A stretch of 64,000 nt of DNA from Mactra quadrangularis (GCA_025267735.1 CM046308.1:39483267-39547266); one strand, 5' to 3'; numbered from the stretch's first letter, positions 21,681 to 34,680 are shown. Program-made: numbers and translations. Notes: generated from the letters alone by a model not told the origin.

Positions 21681-21909
21681 GTAGTCTACTGATCGAGGGG
21701 TCGTAGGTTCGATTCTCATGTGGGGCATATTTGCGTGGTCATGAGATTATTTCTACAGCCATCATTCGTCATACCACTGATTCTAAATCATATAGGACAG
21801 TTGTCAGTAATTGGTTAGCAGCTAAATCCAGAGATTGAGTCTTTTCAAGAATGATGATTATGTTGGCTTGACCGCTATATTATGACCTATACAATAACGG
21901 AAAAAAAAT
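21681..21909 (+). repeat. SINE family A, partial, beside a dac exon
   Basis: Begins within the head (GTCTACTGATCGAGGGGTCG, B box GGTTCGATTCTCATG) and lacks part of the middle block. It ends at GACCTATACAATAACGG followed by a run of A. Its end lies about 10 bp from the splice donor (GT at 21923-21924) of the exon at 21925-22046. Confidence 0.85.
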
Positions 21910-21924
21910 AGAAATTGCTCTCAC

Positions 21925-22046
21925 CAAAAAATCTGGATGCATTATAATAGTCAGTGCCGTCAAATCTCGTTTTCTTTAGCTTATCGATAGTCTCTGGGCT
22001 TGCATGAAGTGAGGGACTTCTTTTTGGTGGTCTTCCGGGTCGTGCA
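21925..22046 (-). CDS. dac: dac exon, linker after Dachbox-N
   Basis: Exon of 122 nt, acceptor TTTCAG, donor GTGAGA. After one base finishing the upstream codon, it encodes ARPGRPPKRSPSLHASPETI, DKLKKTRFDGTDYYNASRFF and leaves G. Vertebrate DACH has SRPGRPPKR directly after the Dachbox-N (..DCTNAS), so the missing upstream exon should end in that domain with two spare bases. RPGRPPKR resembles an AT-hook/basic nuclear-localisation motif; that function is inference. Confidence 0.93.
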
Positions 22047-23416
22047 CTGAAAGTAGAAACATATTATGTACAATGTGACGTCATAACTACTTTTGAAATC
22101 GAGTGATAGCACATTGTCTCCGTAAGCATAGCTCTACAAAGCCTTTGTCGAAAGTTGGACTCAACTAAATGCCTGAAATTTCAGCGAGAGGTTCAATTGC
22201 TCTAAGGCATCGCCTTAATCACTGAATTAGTGTTACTAGGCGGAGCCATAATTTGTATGGTTGGATCGTGCTGCCATTTTAGGCATGAATGTAATTTGTA
22301 CGGTTGGCAAGCGGAGCCATTGAAGGTTTATACAGTGTCTGACCATAAATTGTATGGTTGCAAAGCGGGACTATGGATGCGATAACAGTGACAGCAATTC
22401 CCAGTACAGTTACATTAATAAACATTATCTAATAACAATTAATTATTGTAATGTTTTAATGATAAATTCTCTACATAGCCAATTCCATCTGCATTTGAAA
22501 ACAATTTATAACATTGTATAAATGCCGTATTTCCGGACTACAAGTGTCATTGCCAGTTGCGTCTCGTTAAATATCTCATAAATAAACTATTATGGCGAAC
22601 AATAACATTCCGTATGCAAGCAAGCCGCCATTTCTACCGATTGCTGTATAATTGACCAATTCAATTAATCAGTTCGAAACAAAATGTACTTAAAACGACT
22701 ATAAACGTCCGAATGTTCCCGTGCATATAATTAAACGACAATTGAATAATAATCACGTCATAAACTGTAACACAATCACGTGATTTTGTAAAGCACGTGA
22801 CATTTAGAAAGAGGTGAATATTAATCTGTAATTTGATTGGCTGAAATTAACACCTGAATGGAAACCAGGTAACACATGTTTATTGTTCGGCGTTCAATAG
22901 TGAAAGATACGGTGTCTTCATAAGTCAATTCAAAATTGACAATTGTATTAAAAAGAAAAGCAAGATCGTTTTGTTTCGCTCAATTAAGTAATTGACACGG
23001 GGTGTCAATGAAAGATACAGCCATAGATCAACTTGGAAATCAGAAGATGGTTGATTCAACGAATTGATTAAGTATAACATCACTTTCTTAATGAAAATTG
23101 TCCCTCTCCAGTACGTGAAGGAAAATCAGTAAAGACAAATTGATGAAATCTAGAAATTGATCAGGGCATTTGTAATTAGTATTTATTTTATAATTATGTT
23201 TGGAGAATACAATGTCCTTTGCATCGGAAAACAACGACAGGGAAGTTTTCATATGTTAGAAAGTAAAATTTGTTTTGATCTTCAGTTGGTACGTTTGCTT
23301 GTTTGGTATAGTTAGTTGACTTTACGCCATTTAACATGGTTTCTAATTACATTAAAGTTCCGCTTTAACCATCTTGGTTATTGGTTATTGCAGACTAGTG
23401 CGGTTCTTTGAAGATT

Positions 23417-23773
23417 TTTAAAGGGACTTATTCCAAGATTTCAACTTAAATATCAACTTTTTCTGAAACTATCTAATTTGTTTGGAAACATTTTTTAAAG
23501 CAGGAAATAAGTGTTTTGATAATTACAATTTTAGTGCAAATGGCCATACAACTACAAATGACAATGTTTCAAGAAGCAAAAATTTAAACCGTATGTCACG
23601 GTATAGACAATTTTAGTGTATTTTTGTGACTTTTATTATATATTTCTTGCCTTTTTTTAGTCAGTTTGTCTTAAAATATTTAGCATTACTTATTTCACCC
23701 AATTACAGAAACTGGATGGTATTTTGAAAATATAGAACAATCTTAATCAAATCTGTGAACAAGTACCTTTAAG
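23417..23773. mobile_element. MITE-like element, family S, copy 2
   Basis: Reverse-oriented relative of 12892-13255: it starts TTTTAAAGGGACTTATTCCA with AACTTAAATATCAACTTTTT, and ends ATCTGTGAACAAGTACCTTTA. The blocks TTAGTGCAAATGGCCATACA and CGTATGTCACGGTATAGACA match. Both ends carry the motif, so the element has long inverted termini. Confidence 0.83.
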
Positions 23774-23921
23774 TCCCCTACGCTCGATTTGAGAAAAAGG
23801 TCCCTATATCAAGACCGTTCAGCTATTAAAACCATCAATTTTGGTATTTCTATTAGAGGAACTTAACAGTCATTCAGAATAGCAGAAAATGTTTTCTAGC
23901 TTTCATAAGATACATTCAAAT

Positions 23922-24225
23922 TCCGACTAGCTCAGTCGATAGCAAGCTAGTCTTCTGATCGAGGGGTCGTGGGTTCGATTCCCGGGTAGGGCTTACTTTC
24001 GTGGAGATTGGTCATAAGATTATTTCTACGGCCATTCTCCCTCCTACCAATAATTTTTAATTATGTAGGGCAGTTGTCAGTCACTGACAAAAGTATGTAC
24101 TTAGTAGTTGGTTAATAGCTAAATCCAGAGATTTAGCCTTTCCGGGAGGAGTGAGTAAGTTCACTGACCGCCGTTATATGACTTATACAATGTGTTGCTA
24201 CGGCGTTAAACCCAACAAACAACAA
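23922..24225 (+). repeat. tRNA-derived SINE, family A, full length with target duplication
   Basis: Head CCGACTAGCTCAGTCGATAG, B box GTGGGTTCGATTCCCGGG, body and complete tail CTACGGCGTTAAACCCAACA followed by an AAC-rich end. TCAAATTC occurs on both sides, compatible with a short target-site duplication. It is one of the least diverged copies here. Confidence 0.9.
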
Positions 24226-25404
24226 CATCAAATTCAGAATAAAGATAAATCTTTAAATTAAGCTTTATTCTTAAATATAGCTGGAACAGAAACATGTTAT
24301 TTCTTCCCCAACATTTAGTTCAATACACCAATATAAGTATAGTCCTAATTTTCAAAATGTCTACTATAACTCATTGCTTCAATTCTGAATTCTCATTATT
24401 AAGTATATACAACACGTTGTTTAACTCTTATTATTTATTAAAATATGGTTACTTAACGTCATTTATTTTAAGTGAATCATATGTATATGATAATTATTCA
24501 GAATAAACTATTAAAACTTGTACTAATGTTGAGCTATCGCTATAAATCAGAATCCTTTATTGTCATTTATCTTTTCATCACGTGCTATTATGTATAATTT
24601 CCATACAGCTTTTCATTTCGATGTAAAACTGTAAAATATACATAATATTAGAGCAAACGCATCAAAAAACGGTCAGATTTTATGAGAACGAAAGTAAGTA
24701 ACGATTTGTCACATTGCACGCGAGATTCCGCGATATTTGGCGATATTCAAATCAACGTACTTATCAAACGTCTCTCTCAAAGCGAGCACTAGCATTTAAT
24801 GTCTATCTACTGAAAATGTGAAGTTTTGTTAAGTTTCTTTACAACCCCTGTTAAGTCGTTTTCCTTGAAATAGTTTGAAGTAAACGACATCAAAGTTAAA
24901 ACATGGAAATCTAGCACTCAACGTCTTTGAATGTTGTTCAACATATTTTAAATGCATATAGCAATTTTGTGCATCAAAAGTACCAAAAGTGCAGTATGTA
25001 CTTTGATGGTGCTTCTTTCATCTTATGCATATCGAAATATATTTTCCTTGCAGTATTCTGATATGCCTAGCAGCTAAAAATACTGTTTGTGTCATTTAAA
25101 TATACTTGGATTCCATTTTCGGGCAAATGAAAACTAAAAAAGGTATAGGAATTAGATATACAGTAAAATTCTACTCCTAGGACCATCTAAGTCGCTGGCC
25201 TAATTAGCGGAAATTTCTTAATATAAGGACTCTTTTCCTTATCAAATTAAGCATTTTGGACTATCAAAATCGTCATTTATTGAAGTGAAGTGAATTATAT
25301 TGCAGACAAAGTTTTACAAAACGCTTTTGACGTTAGGTTGCGAGACCAATTAAGTTTTATACATTTTGAATTAATATGAAATTATTTATCAGGTGTAGCT
25401 TCAC

Positions 25405-25485
25405 ACATAAGTGTGGTCGAGTGGTTACGACGTTGGTATGCTAGTCCTTAAATAGACAGTGCCAAGCTGATTCTCATCACATCAA
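25405..25485 (+). repeat. tRNA-like head fragment of a SINE
   Basis: AAGTGTGGTCGAGTGGTTAC is like the A-box region of a type-II tRNA (Leu/Ser), followed by GTTGGTATGCTAGTCC and a weak B box (AGCTGATTCTCATC). There is no intact cloverleaf. It is probably a SINE head from a family not otherwise seen here. Confidence 0.4.
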
Positions 25486-26847
25486 AAACCTACTAAGTTG
25501 TTTCTGTGACCAAGAAAATGTATCCTGCTAGCTCAATACTAGACGAAGATAGATAGATCATAGATAGATGTTTTTCGGCATAGTATAAATTAAAACCTTT
25601 AATCATAACATAAAGTTCTTGTTCATGATATGCAAACCAACGTTAAGGATAACACAAGAAAGAGAAAACTCTTGTTTCCATTTTTGTCCTGTTAGTATTA
25701 AAGAGTATTTAATTGTAATGCGATTTCATTGGAAGAAGATTGGTCTCCCCTGCCCCATGCATATTTATGAAAACGAGATTTTGCCATGGTACGTATGAAG
25801 TGTAACGGAAGAAAGTTCTGTTGTTGCCGACGATGAGTTATTTCACAATCGAGCTAAAATAAATTACTATAAACTAAACTACACTTTAAATAAACTCATA
25901 GACCACAGCCAGACATAATTTCAGTCTGAAAAGTACATTAAAGATCTCATCTTGAAGAAGACAATAAAACCCAACCAATGAGAGATATAAAACAGTGGAC
26001 GCTGATGTTACAATGTAAAAACATTGCCTAACTTAAAACAGTGTGATATCTTTTCTAATTTCTCAACAAGTCTGCGATATCTCTGCTATCTCTGTTAATA
26101 ATTTTCTGCAGTTATCAAATATTGCAGTTATTTGTCTTTCAAAATAGGTTTGTCGACATGGGTTCAGATAAAAAAGCTTAGTTTGAGAATAACAAAATAA
26201 AATGCTCACATTAAATACAGTGATTATTTTATTCATAGTTATGATAGTGAGAAAATACGAATAATATTTTTGTAGGTATTCATCTAGCATATAGATGGTT
26301 ACCCATGATTGTATAGTTATTTCAATCACCGCTTGCTATTCCTTAGTGACTTCCAAACGCTTATCATAATGCATCTAAACATTTACAACATCACACTGAA
26401 AATTATTAAATTCATAGGAGATTTAAAATAACAATTTTCATATAAAGATACAAGTCTTTGATATGACTTGGTTTCCAATTTCAATAAAATGGTAATTTTT
26501 CCCCATCTTTTCACAACGAAATAAAATTTATATTGGCTATGAATTTGAATCACAATTTTTTTGATACACCGTATCTCATTCACTAGGGAATGGTTGTTTA
26601 AAACTCACGCCATTGTTCACCCAGTTTTACAGTTGTTGAAGGCATTAAACCATATAAATCTACGAATAATGCCATCAAGCTTTTCTGTTATTTGTTTTAA
26701 ACATTAAAAAGAGTTTGTGACTGTCGCATTAAGCATCCCTTTGTCTTTTTGCTGATTGGAATCTGTTCCATAAATTTCTATTTCTCCATCCACATTTCAT
26801 TTTTCTAGTAACTTTTGAATTTAATAATCTATTGATTCATTCACATA

Positions 26848-27050
26848 GGCTCTTACGACATAATTCATCGTAAGTCTATTTTACTTGTCGCAGAAGGTTA
26901 AAAGATTAAAACACAATTAAGTTGATAAGCTTTTCAGAAGTTATACAGAGAGAAATTAACGCCTATTTTGAATGGTTAGAAAAAATGTATAAAATTGTAG
27001 TGCCTTCTGTTTTTGTCTTACGATGAGTTTGGTCGCAAGCGTATTTTGCC
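26848..27050. mobile_element. stem-loop MITE, family H, diverged
   Basis: GGCTCTTACGACATAATTCA then TCGTAAGTC on the left, and TGTCTTACGATGAGTTTGGT then CGCAAG on the right. The internal sequence is not obviously shared with other copies. Confidence 0.65.
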
Positions 27051-27247
27051 TCAACAGTCCAGACTACTGGATTTGAAAAGCAACACGAAGTTTTATTTGT
27101 TATGTTTTCAAAAGCAAAAGCACATTGTTAAAATTTCTGGGGCGAAATAAAGCTGTGTTAGAAAAAGGTGGAAATGTTTTTTACACCTCTTTGTTTTTTG
27201 TTTAAATTTGTTAAAATTCTATTTGTTAGCCAAAAATCTAATATAAA

Positions 27248-27258
27248 TATTATTATTA

Positions 27259-27301
<43 letters not shown>

Positions 27302-27350
27302 CCACATTTGTATAGGGCTATTTTCATATTGAAAATATGTTCAAAAAGCG
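27248..27350. repeat. ATT microsatellite with attached CGCTT motif
   Basis: An (ATT)n tract of about 50 bp with one GTT interruption (27248-27299) is followed by ACCACATTTGTATAGGGCTA and TTCAAAAAGCGCTT. A TATAG..GCT / AGCGCTT pair next to a trinucleotide array is a common arrangement at retroelement 3' ends in invertebrates. Here it is only a fragment. Confidence 0.85.
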
Positions 27351-30300
27351 CTTAAATAGAGGATCATAACGTTTCTCTCCCTTTGTGAGTATTTGAAAAA
27401 CTACTTATTACTCTTAAGTGGGTGAGAAAACTCTAGCCTATTTTAAAATACAGAATGCACATAAAGTTTGTTGTAAGTTCTCTGCTTTACTTTCAAAAGT
27501 TTGGGCTTGAACAAGAACCGGAATGTTGAATGTGCATTTGGCTATCAGACTTCAGCTTGATTCATAAAGCAAAGACACACTTATCGATCTGCAGACTGAT
27601 ATGATATACTGATCTTTTGTTTCAAATTTGCAAGGAAAGTTAAATAAGAAACTGGTAACTAATTTCACGGATGCAACTACAAGAATATCCGAGCTCCTTT
27701 ATGCCCTACCACATAAGATGTACAATTGCTTAACAAATCTCCATTCTTCATTTTGTTTGCACTTGTTTACCCACATCTCAATGCAGCAAGTTTTTATCAG
27801 CCATACATTAACACTCATATTGTTATCAGTTTTCATATTTCCTAAAACCTGTGTTAATCTTTTATTCGTTTTGTTCTTAGTATTGTGTTGATATGGGTTT
27901 GATAAGGAGCCGGATAGGGGAGGCATGTAATGTGTTTCAAATTGCCATTGTTACCACGACGTCACGCTGTAGCACAAAACACTATCTCTACTTAGTGCAA
28001 ATAGCATCTGCACCTACATGCGCGATTGTAGAGTGCTTAACACCACTTTGTAATTACTTATGTTTGGCCCATTACGCCGCTTACTGGCATTCTTAGCCAT
28101 GTTGAGGTGGTCACTCATTGTTTCTGGAAAGTCTTTGGCCTTTTGGCTTATATTTAAAGCTTTAAGCCAGCACCAAGCATGTATCTTTTCCAGTGTCTAA
28201 ATTCTGAAAGCATCTGACGGTTTGACTGTGCTACTGTCGTAAGCAGGCAACTACTACTGATTTGGTTGAATCTTAAAAGGAATTGCCAGATAGGAATCGA
28301 ATCCGCAGAGTACAGTAAGTTCTTCTTATCGCATCAGAAAACTTTGATTTGGTTTCTAATTTTCTGCGAAAAAGTCAACGAAGTTATGTAAATCAACAAA
28401 AACTGTACATTTAATGTAAATAAATATGCGTTCTATTCTCTTCTATTCAGTTCATGAAAATAGACTTCCGATTATATGTGTCATTAGTTTTTTTGTGCTG
28501 GAAAAAGACAAAAAGAGCGATCATCTGCATTTTAAGGTGAAACCTGTTGCCTTTTGTCAAATGGGTAACATGTTTAAGTAACAATATCAAATATATCTAA
28601 AAACTTTTCACATTAATTATAAGTCTGATTTTTCATGGTGGTCTTAACAAGCAGACAGTGTTCTCTTAGTTGAAAAAATTTAGTATTCCGCAACGGGTTT
28701 GAAATCCAAAACGTCGCCTTTTCTTTTATCAGCTACATCAACGTAGTATTTGTTGACTGTAAACGAAATAAACTTTATTCGTTTTGAATAGCATTTAAAT
28801 GGGACATCATTTATTCAAAATTGACAAACTTGCGACCATATTCATAGTTGTAACATTATGAAAATGCTAATAACTAAGAGAGAGATTGCTATCTGAAAAA
28901 AATAACAATTTTATCTAACTCACACAAATGTGTTTTATTCGTTGTAAATTGAATTTTAAAGATATTCGAGAAGGATAACTCCCATTTTATGCCATCTGGA
29001 TATTCATTAAGGGTTTTTTCTAGTTTTTTCTTAGATGCATATCAAATATTATAGTCGCTTGATGCGTTATCTTTAACAATGAGTGTAGCCCAGTCCATAA
29101 ACAATTTATAAAGCGTATTAATTTAGGTACATTGTACTGTTGCGGACCGTTGATTCGAATTAAACGTAAAGTGTCAAGCGAATTTTAGTGAATTTTTGAT
29201 AGGCATTAGATTACCGTTTTGTCCGTATTGTTAATTTTTTATTATCTATCTTGCACTGTATGGCTGAAATCAGAGAAATGTGGTTTGGTTTCAAAACATT
29301 CATCGACAGTTTCTGTATTTTTTATCGTTCGTATCCAACCTCTCTTTATTATCATTTGGGATGGGGACTATCTAATTTCGAATCAACCACCGAGTCGAAT
29401 GTTTAGTTTGATAGCTTTGTATCAAAATGAAATAAAAAATCCCAAAATAATCAAATGATATGTTTTTAAGCGTTGTAAATATTTGGCGTACTATACTCTT
29501 TGCTCCCACACTACATGTGGTCCCTTTTTCCTCTGTAGTTTTTTTTTCTAATTTCATTATTTGCTTGATTATAGAGCATGCTTTTATAACATATTATGAA
29601 ATTATCATATTGACCACTCTTAAGCTCGTCTCTTGGTCATCCAGTTTCAAGTCCTTCTGATAAAACCTTTATCCCGATCTTACATTTTGTATTAACACTA
29701 AAGTACTATTCATTGTTTTTCAGTTACAAATGCATATGAAAATGTATAGGGTTTCTTGTCCAAGGAAGCGGCTTAAACGTTTTCGATAGGTTGGACCAAA
29801 CTCAGAAAAACGTTATGCTCAACTTGTCCATGCGACTGTCTGGTTATGCGCATATCTTAAAATATGTCATAACAATTGATGAAGTTATGTTTGATTTAAA
29901 TTGGCCAATTTTAATAAATACATGTACAACATTTTATTTTGATTACCTAATGAAGTGCCGGACTGCCATACCTCTGAAGCCTACACAATAGTGTCGCGTA
30001 ATTTGCAGTTTTGTCTGGATGCATTTCAAGTCATTATACAGTCTACGAGTTGAGGATATGAAAGTGGTTGTCCGAACAGGTCAATTAAGTAGCAAGCTCT
30101 ATACATTGTTTGCAGATATTTGGTTGCCAAAAAGAAGTTTTTGGTTTTAAAGAAAGTGCAAGCTTGAACTTTATATAACACTTATAATAACGGTTTTCAG
30201 TAGCAACATAACGGTGCATATAAAAACATAGAGTCTAAAATTAAAGCGAAAATACAAGAACAAAAGTGGCTTTGAATTTGAACCGACGATCGTTTGACTT

Positions 30301-32252
30301 AAACTCAAAACCTCAATGCTGAGACCGTAGAGAGCAATTCAAAATTGAAACTTCTGTTTTGATTAAAAGCTCGAAGATGATTCTATAATCATATTAAAAC
30401 AAGTTGGATAGGTTTCATTAAAATTGTAACAATTAAGAAAATGTGTTTTCAAAAGCAACAACATGTTTTAAAATCTAACAAAAACAGCATCAAGTGATTA
30501 GTGTTAAAAGATGAAACAGAAATTTATTAACACTACTTAAACCATGTCTCTTAGCGTTATTGAAACGGGAATCAATTAATTGTTCTTTTCCAAGTCTTCA
30601 GGCGGCCATGTTCTAAATTGAATGCGAATTGATAAAAGCCATTATTAATCTGTAATCTGAAACAAGTGTTGTTGCTCTCTTTTGTACAAATGTACAACTC
30701 CCTATGGGCGTCGTTCGACATTATCCACCATTTTTAATTCGAATATTTCGACTGAACAAAAAACTACTAAATCTCGCCGCGTCTCTCGGGTGCGCGAGAT
30801 ATGAAGAGAAGTTATTATTATTCAATATTGAGTTGTGTTTCAGGTAATACGAAGGCTTGTAATACAAAGAGAAAAGGTTAATTGCAAACAATGTTCAATT
30901 TGTAAGATTACGCATTAGTAGAACTTAATTGTTCATCAGAACATTTCATCTGTTACGCCCTCTGGCGGCGAGAATTGACAAATCACAAATCAGTGCTATG
31001 GACAAAACTAATTTTACTAATTTGTTTCAATGTCTCTTAAGATTTACTTGGAAAGAAAACGACGATCATATAAGAGCTATTGTATGTAAAAATGGCATGA
31101 TTTGTATCGTTTGGTATAAAAACCCATCTTCTCGTCCAATCAGAAAACGAGACTTGGCAATATTTTATAGTTCGTCTGCGGATAAGATCAAATCTCAAAG
31201 ACAACTACATTGTTTTTTGCCTCTTGGTAAAATTATCCTTTTAAGGCGCATGATTTGTGTTTCATAGCCTCAGAGAAAGTAGTCCCGCGGAGAAATGGCG
31301 ATCAATCTTGGCAGGAATCATTCACTGATTGCTTTACACTCAAATTGTAACAGAATTAGACATGTTGCAAGCATATGATAACAAATGAAATATCAAATGT
31401 GATTGTTTCGTCATTTATTTCAATAATAATGTTTCATATTACTACGCCTTGAGAAAAAGTAATCCCTGATTTTGTTTTTACGCCATTAAATGGTTTGATG
31501 GGAAACTTTTGAAGTGGAAACTACCTATTTCTGTATAAATTGCCTAGTTAGCACATGGTATGTTCTGTAATTTGCTTGTAATTATATATAAAACGTCATT
31601 ATAGACGCTATGTCAGAATTTCGTTAGATACCAAGAAATAAATATGGACGATCGGACGCCATTAATGGGGGAACGTCCCATTCGCAAATTAAAAGCAGCG
31701 CTCGAGCGTTGCAATGGTGAAATGGTGCAAAAGAGTTGTAGTTGGGGAAATGACATGAAAACATATCAAAAGAACAAAGGAAGAAAATGTAATGAAAATT
31801 GGATTCATGTGTATACATATTACCCAAAAACTCCCCCACCACGCGTCTCTGTCATTCAAAATTAATAGACATAGAGTACTTAAGACCAGTTAATTAATTT
31901 ACTGATTTCTTAACATTATGAGCAGTTTTCACAGACCTTAAGTCGGTAAGTAGTTTTACTGGTCGCCATGTTGATATCATTATGCCATTACGATGTACCC
32001 ATTGAAATGATAATGATTAGATAATGATTTCATTGCATTCAAAGATATGTTTAGGACTTCCTATATTAAAATGATTAATTTGGAGAAATTAGTCTATCCC
32101 AAAATGTTGTGGTGTGCAGTTCTACGGTCTATTTAAGCGATAACCGCAATATAAGGTACATTCAAGTGGATCTGTATATATGAAATGCATAGTTCGGAAA
32201 CAATTGGTCTTGTACAGCGCTATATCAATTGATGGATTTAAGAAAATGATAG

Positions 32253-32415
32253 TATGGTGGCATATTTCTGCCAACAGATAACCACCTATCTTCCGTGGCT
32301 AGTTAACCACTTAATGAACTAGTTAGTTGATTGTTTAACTAGTTACAGTAACTTGTTAACCACTTTACTAACTAGTTAATTAAGAGATTAACTGCTGGCA
32401 GAAAAATTCCACCAT
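32253..32415. mobile_element. MITE-like inverted repeat, family T
   Basis: ATGGTGGCATATTTCTGCCA at the left and TGGCAGAAAAATTCCACCAT at the right are inverted. The interior is a run of TTAACCA/ACTAGTTA words that are themselves palindromic (AACTAGTTAGTTGA, TAACTAGTTAC, CTAACTAGTTAA). 163 bp with no coding. Confidence 0.85.
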
Positions 32416-34100
32416 TAAACCTTTAGAATTTGGGTTTTTACCAGTAACCGTTGCCATTGGCTACATTGTAGCCGAAGTTTAGGCTCTCACCTTGGCACAA
32501 ACCATTGTCTAACTAATCGCCAATAAAGCAAGGAACACACCCCAAACAATCCGAAAATTACACGTCAATACCAAAGCCCCCCCCCTCCCCCACAAAAATA
32601 TAAAACAAAAGGTATATATGTAAATAAAAAAAGTTTGTAATATTATAAGTCTATGTGATATATATGTGCTATATGACCTCATGTGATAAATATTTCAATC
32701 TTAATATTTAACTTTATAAGAGGATAATTTACGAAGATCCCCAAAACATCTAATTGTCTTTCAACTTCAATAGCTTTGTTTAAAAACACTTGAAAAGTTC
32801 ACCAGTTTTAGTACGTTGTAGCACCGTATATACTCTACACATTTCATTAGGGTCAAGTTTTTTGTTTTATATCTTCGTTCATTTTGCAGGGAAAACAATA
32901 TCTGCAGTCAGTTAAACAAACACTATAGGGGACCCTTAAGGACTTCAGAGCGACAAACATATTAATATATTTTCAAAAAACAAATAAAGAAACTATCAAA
33001 AAGTCAAATCTCGAAAGGGAGTGCACTCGTAAATCCGGAATGGATGGGTTTTTAGCTACGTCGTAACATCCGCCATATTTGAAAATAACCATCGACGCCG
33101 TTAAGATGTTTGTTCAAAAAAGTTTTATTGTCTTTAGTAAACAAACTCTTTTCACAGTCAAATATAAAAACAAATAGTAGACCAGACCTTTTACCCAAAA
33201 CTATGACCAATGCCTTTGTCATCTTAACGAGCGGAAAGAAAATAAACATTTGTATATTGATTTTGAAATAAGAGGGGTCTATAAAAATCAGCCACAAAAT
33301 TAAATTCTAAGATTTTTCTATTTACAATGTTGGGACATAAACCTTTATTTCAACTTCTACTATTTGCATGTATTTGTACAAGTTTCGTCTTAAATCCAAA
33401 AATACCATAGCAATACTGATGTACAAATGACATTCGATAGTATTGCAAATAATGACAAAAATCGAACACGGCTCCGACGTATAAGACTTTAGCATTGTCC
33501 ACTCCGGAAAAATAAATATTACAATGTTTTTAATCCATTTTTCTAGTGTTGGTTTTGTAAGTTTTGATAGAAATATTGAGAAAATTGAATGTTTGAAATT
33601 GGATAATTGATGGTCAGTGTGTACAGTCCTTAAGCCCCTCGTTAGAAAATCTGCAAATAATGAATTTTCTATTCAAGAACAAAGTCAATACGCGTCGGTT
33701 TGAATAATTACAAAACCGGGGTCGTGACATTTGTGACGAATTGAAATTCTTGTATAATCCATGGAGTCGTTTTTATAACTTATGTTGAATGAATTATCAA
33801 ACAAATACTTTGATTATGGTCTCATTTCCGGTCTTGCTAATCGTTCCCAATGTCGTGTACTTTTCATCTCTGACTATGATGCAACGCCGGATATGAAACG
33901 CTTGTCCAAATGGAAAATCAAGCGCCTTTCGGATATGATCATAAAGCGTTTCCGGTCTAAATTAATATCATTAATTTATATCAATAATCAATATTAATTA
34001 GTTAATTTGCTACAACTTTTCCTATATTTGAAATAATAGTAATGGTTTGAAGTTCAAGTCCTCGCCTGTCTGTCATATACTTTTCTTACTTTACATAGCA

Positions 34101-34359
34101 TATAGCGGGGGTCAGGGGGTCCGGACCCTGGAATTTCCAAAATGTACTTGTCCATTAGACTATTTCTTGACTGTAAGACATTTTTAAGTAGCATAAAGCA
34201 TTTTTTCTCGGTGCGTATCTTGAAATTTATGGTTATGTAGTTTTAATTATTAATATGTTGCATTATTTTGCAAAATGTGTATAATGTGGTTCGAAAGTTT
34301 GGACCCCTATAGAAAAAGTTTGGACCACCCCTAGAAAATAATCTTGGATCCGCCCCTGC
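34101..34359 (-). mobile_element. MITE-like repeat, family E, copy 2
   Basis: Minus-strand copy: ends GCATATAGCGGGGGTCAGG and CTTGGATCCGCCCCTG. The core contains TTTTGCAAAATGTGTATAAT and the GTCCATTAGAC and GACTGTAAGAC words matching the other copies in reverse. Confidence 0.78.
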
Positions 34360-34564
34360 TTTATAAAACGCCTCTTGCTGAACAACCCCATAAATATAAT
34401 ACAACTTTTCTTTATTAATTTGCAGTTTCTTTGCTTATATTTTATGCATGTTTTGAACTTATTGGTAGGGAGCTCAGTTCCTCGCTTGGCAGTCAAACTT
34501 TGAAGGTTCACTATAAACTACATTTGATTATTGAACTACTTTCACACAAGCCTAAGTCGGGACA

Positions 34565-34680
34565 ACGAAGGGACAGTGGTCCATTGGGAGGATGCACAGT
34601 TTGGTATCAAGAGGTCCCACATTCGAACCCCACTAGTGTCATTGCTAATTTTCTTAAGCAAGAAATTTACCTACAGTAGT
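34565..34680 (+). repeat. SINE family D fragment
   Basis: CAGTGGTCCATTGGGAGGAT (A box), CCCACATTCGAACCCCACTA (B box), then ATTTTCTTAAGCAAGAAATT, which also occurs in the minus-strand copy at 42490-42716. Confidence 0.7.

Larger units (their letters stand above)
13756..21924 (-). other. dac: dac intron, 8.2 kb
   Basis: Donor GTGAGA at 21919-21924. It holds family-H elements (13813-14018, 19741-19835, 20905-21060), a minisatellite (15855-16320), a SINE tail (16335-16550), SINEs (17231-17505, 19042-19336, 21477-21664, 21681-21909), palindromes (18925-19006, 19500-19600) and unassigned AT-rich sequence, notably 14020-15850, 16560-17230 and 17600-18920. No exon was found in it; the flanking exons already agree in phase. 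Confidence 0.7.
445..22046 (-). other. dac: dachshund homologue gene, 3' part (eight coding exons)
   Basis: Gene span from the stop codon to the most upstream exon found. The product family is the Ski/Sno-related nuclear cofactor Dachshund, which acts with Eyes absent and Six proteins in eye, limb and neural development; that role is family knowledge. Eight exons join in one frame with junction phases 1, 2, 1, 1, 1, 1, 1 in gene order, giving about 361 residues. Identity rests on RPGRPPKR, the PFM...HPL...VT.AM motif and the C-terminal coiled coil SSIETLLLNIQGLLKVA...EKQL...RLKKERR. The N-terminal DNA-binding Dachbox-N was not found in the window, so the gene is 5'-incomplete here. Exons of 141, 195, 84 and 159 nt are each divisible by three and could be skipped in frame. 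Confidence 0.95.

Noticed and set aside
30929..31267. 112-codon plus-strand frame with Trp/Lys-rich peptide
   Set aside because: No family recognised, no codon-level sign of selection visible, surrounded by non-coding sequence. It is the best remaining candidate for an unrecognised exon, but I cannot support it.
32575..32592. C-rich run near 32.58 kb and G run at 36.61 kb as paired regulatory sites
   Set aside because: Simple homopolymer-like tracts with no further structure; they are listed only as repeats or ignored.
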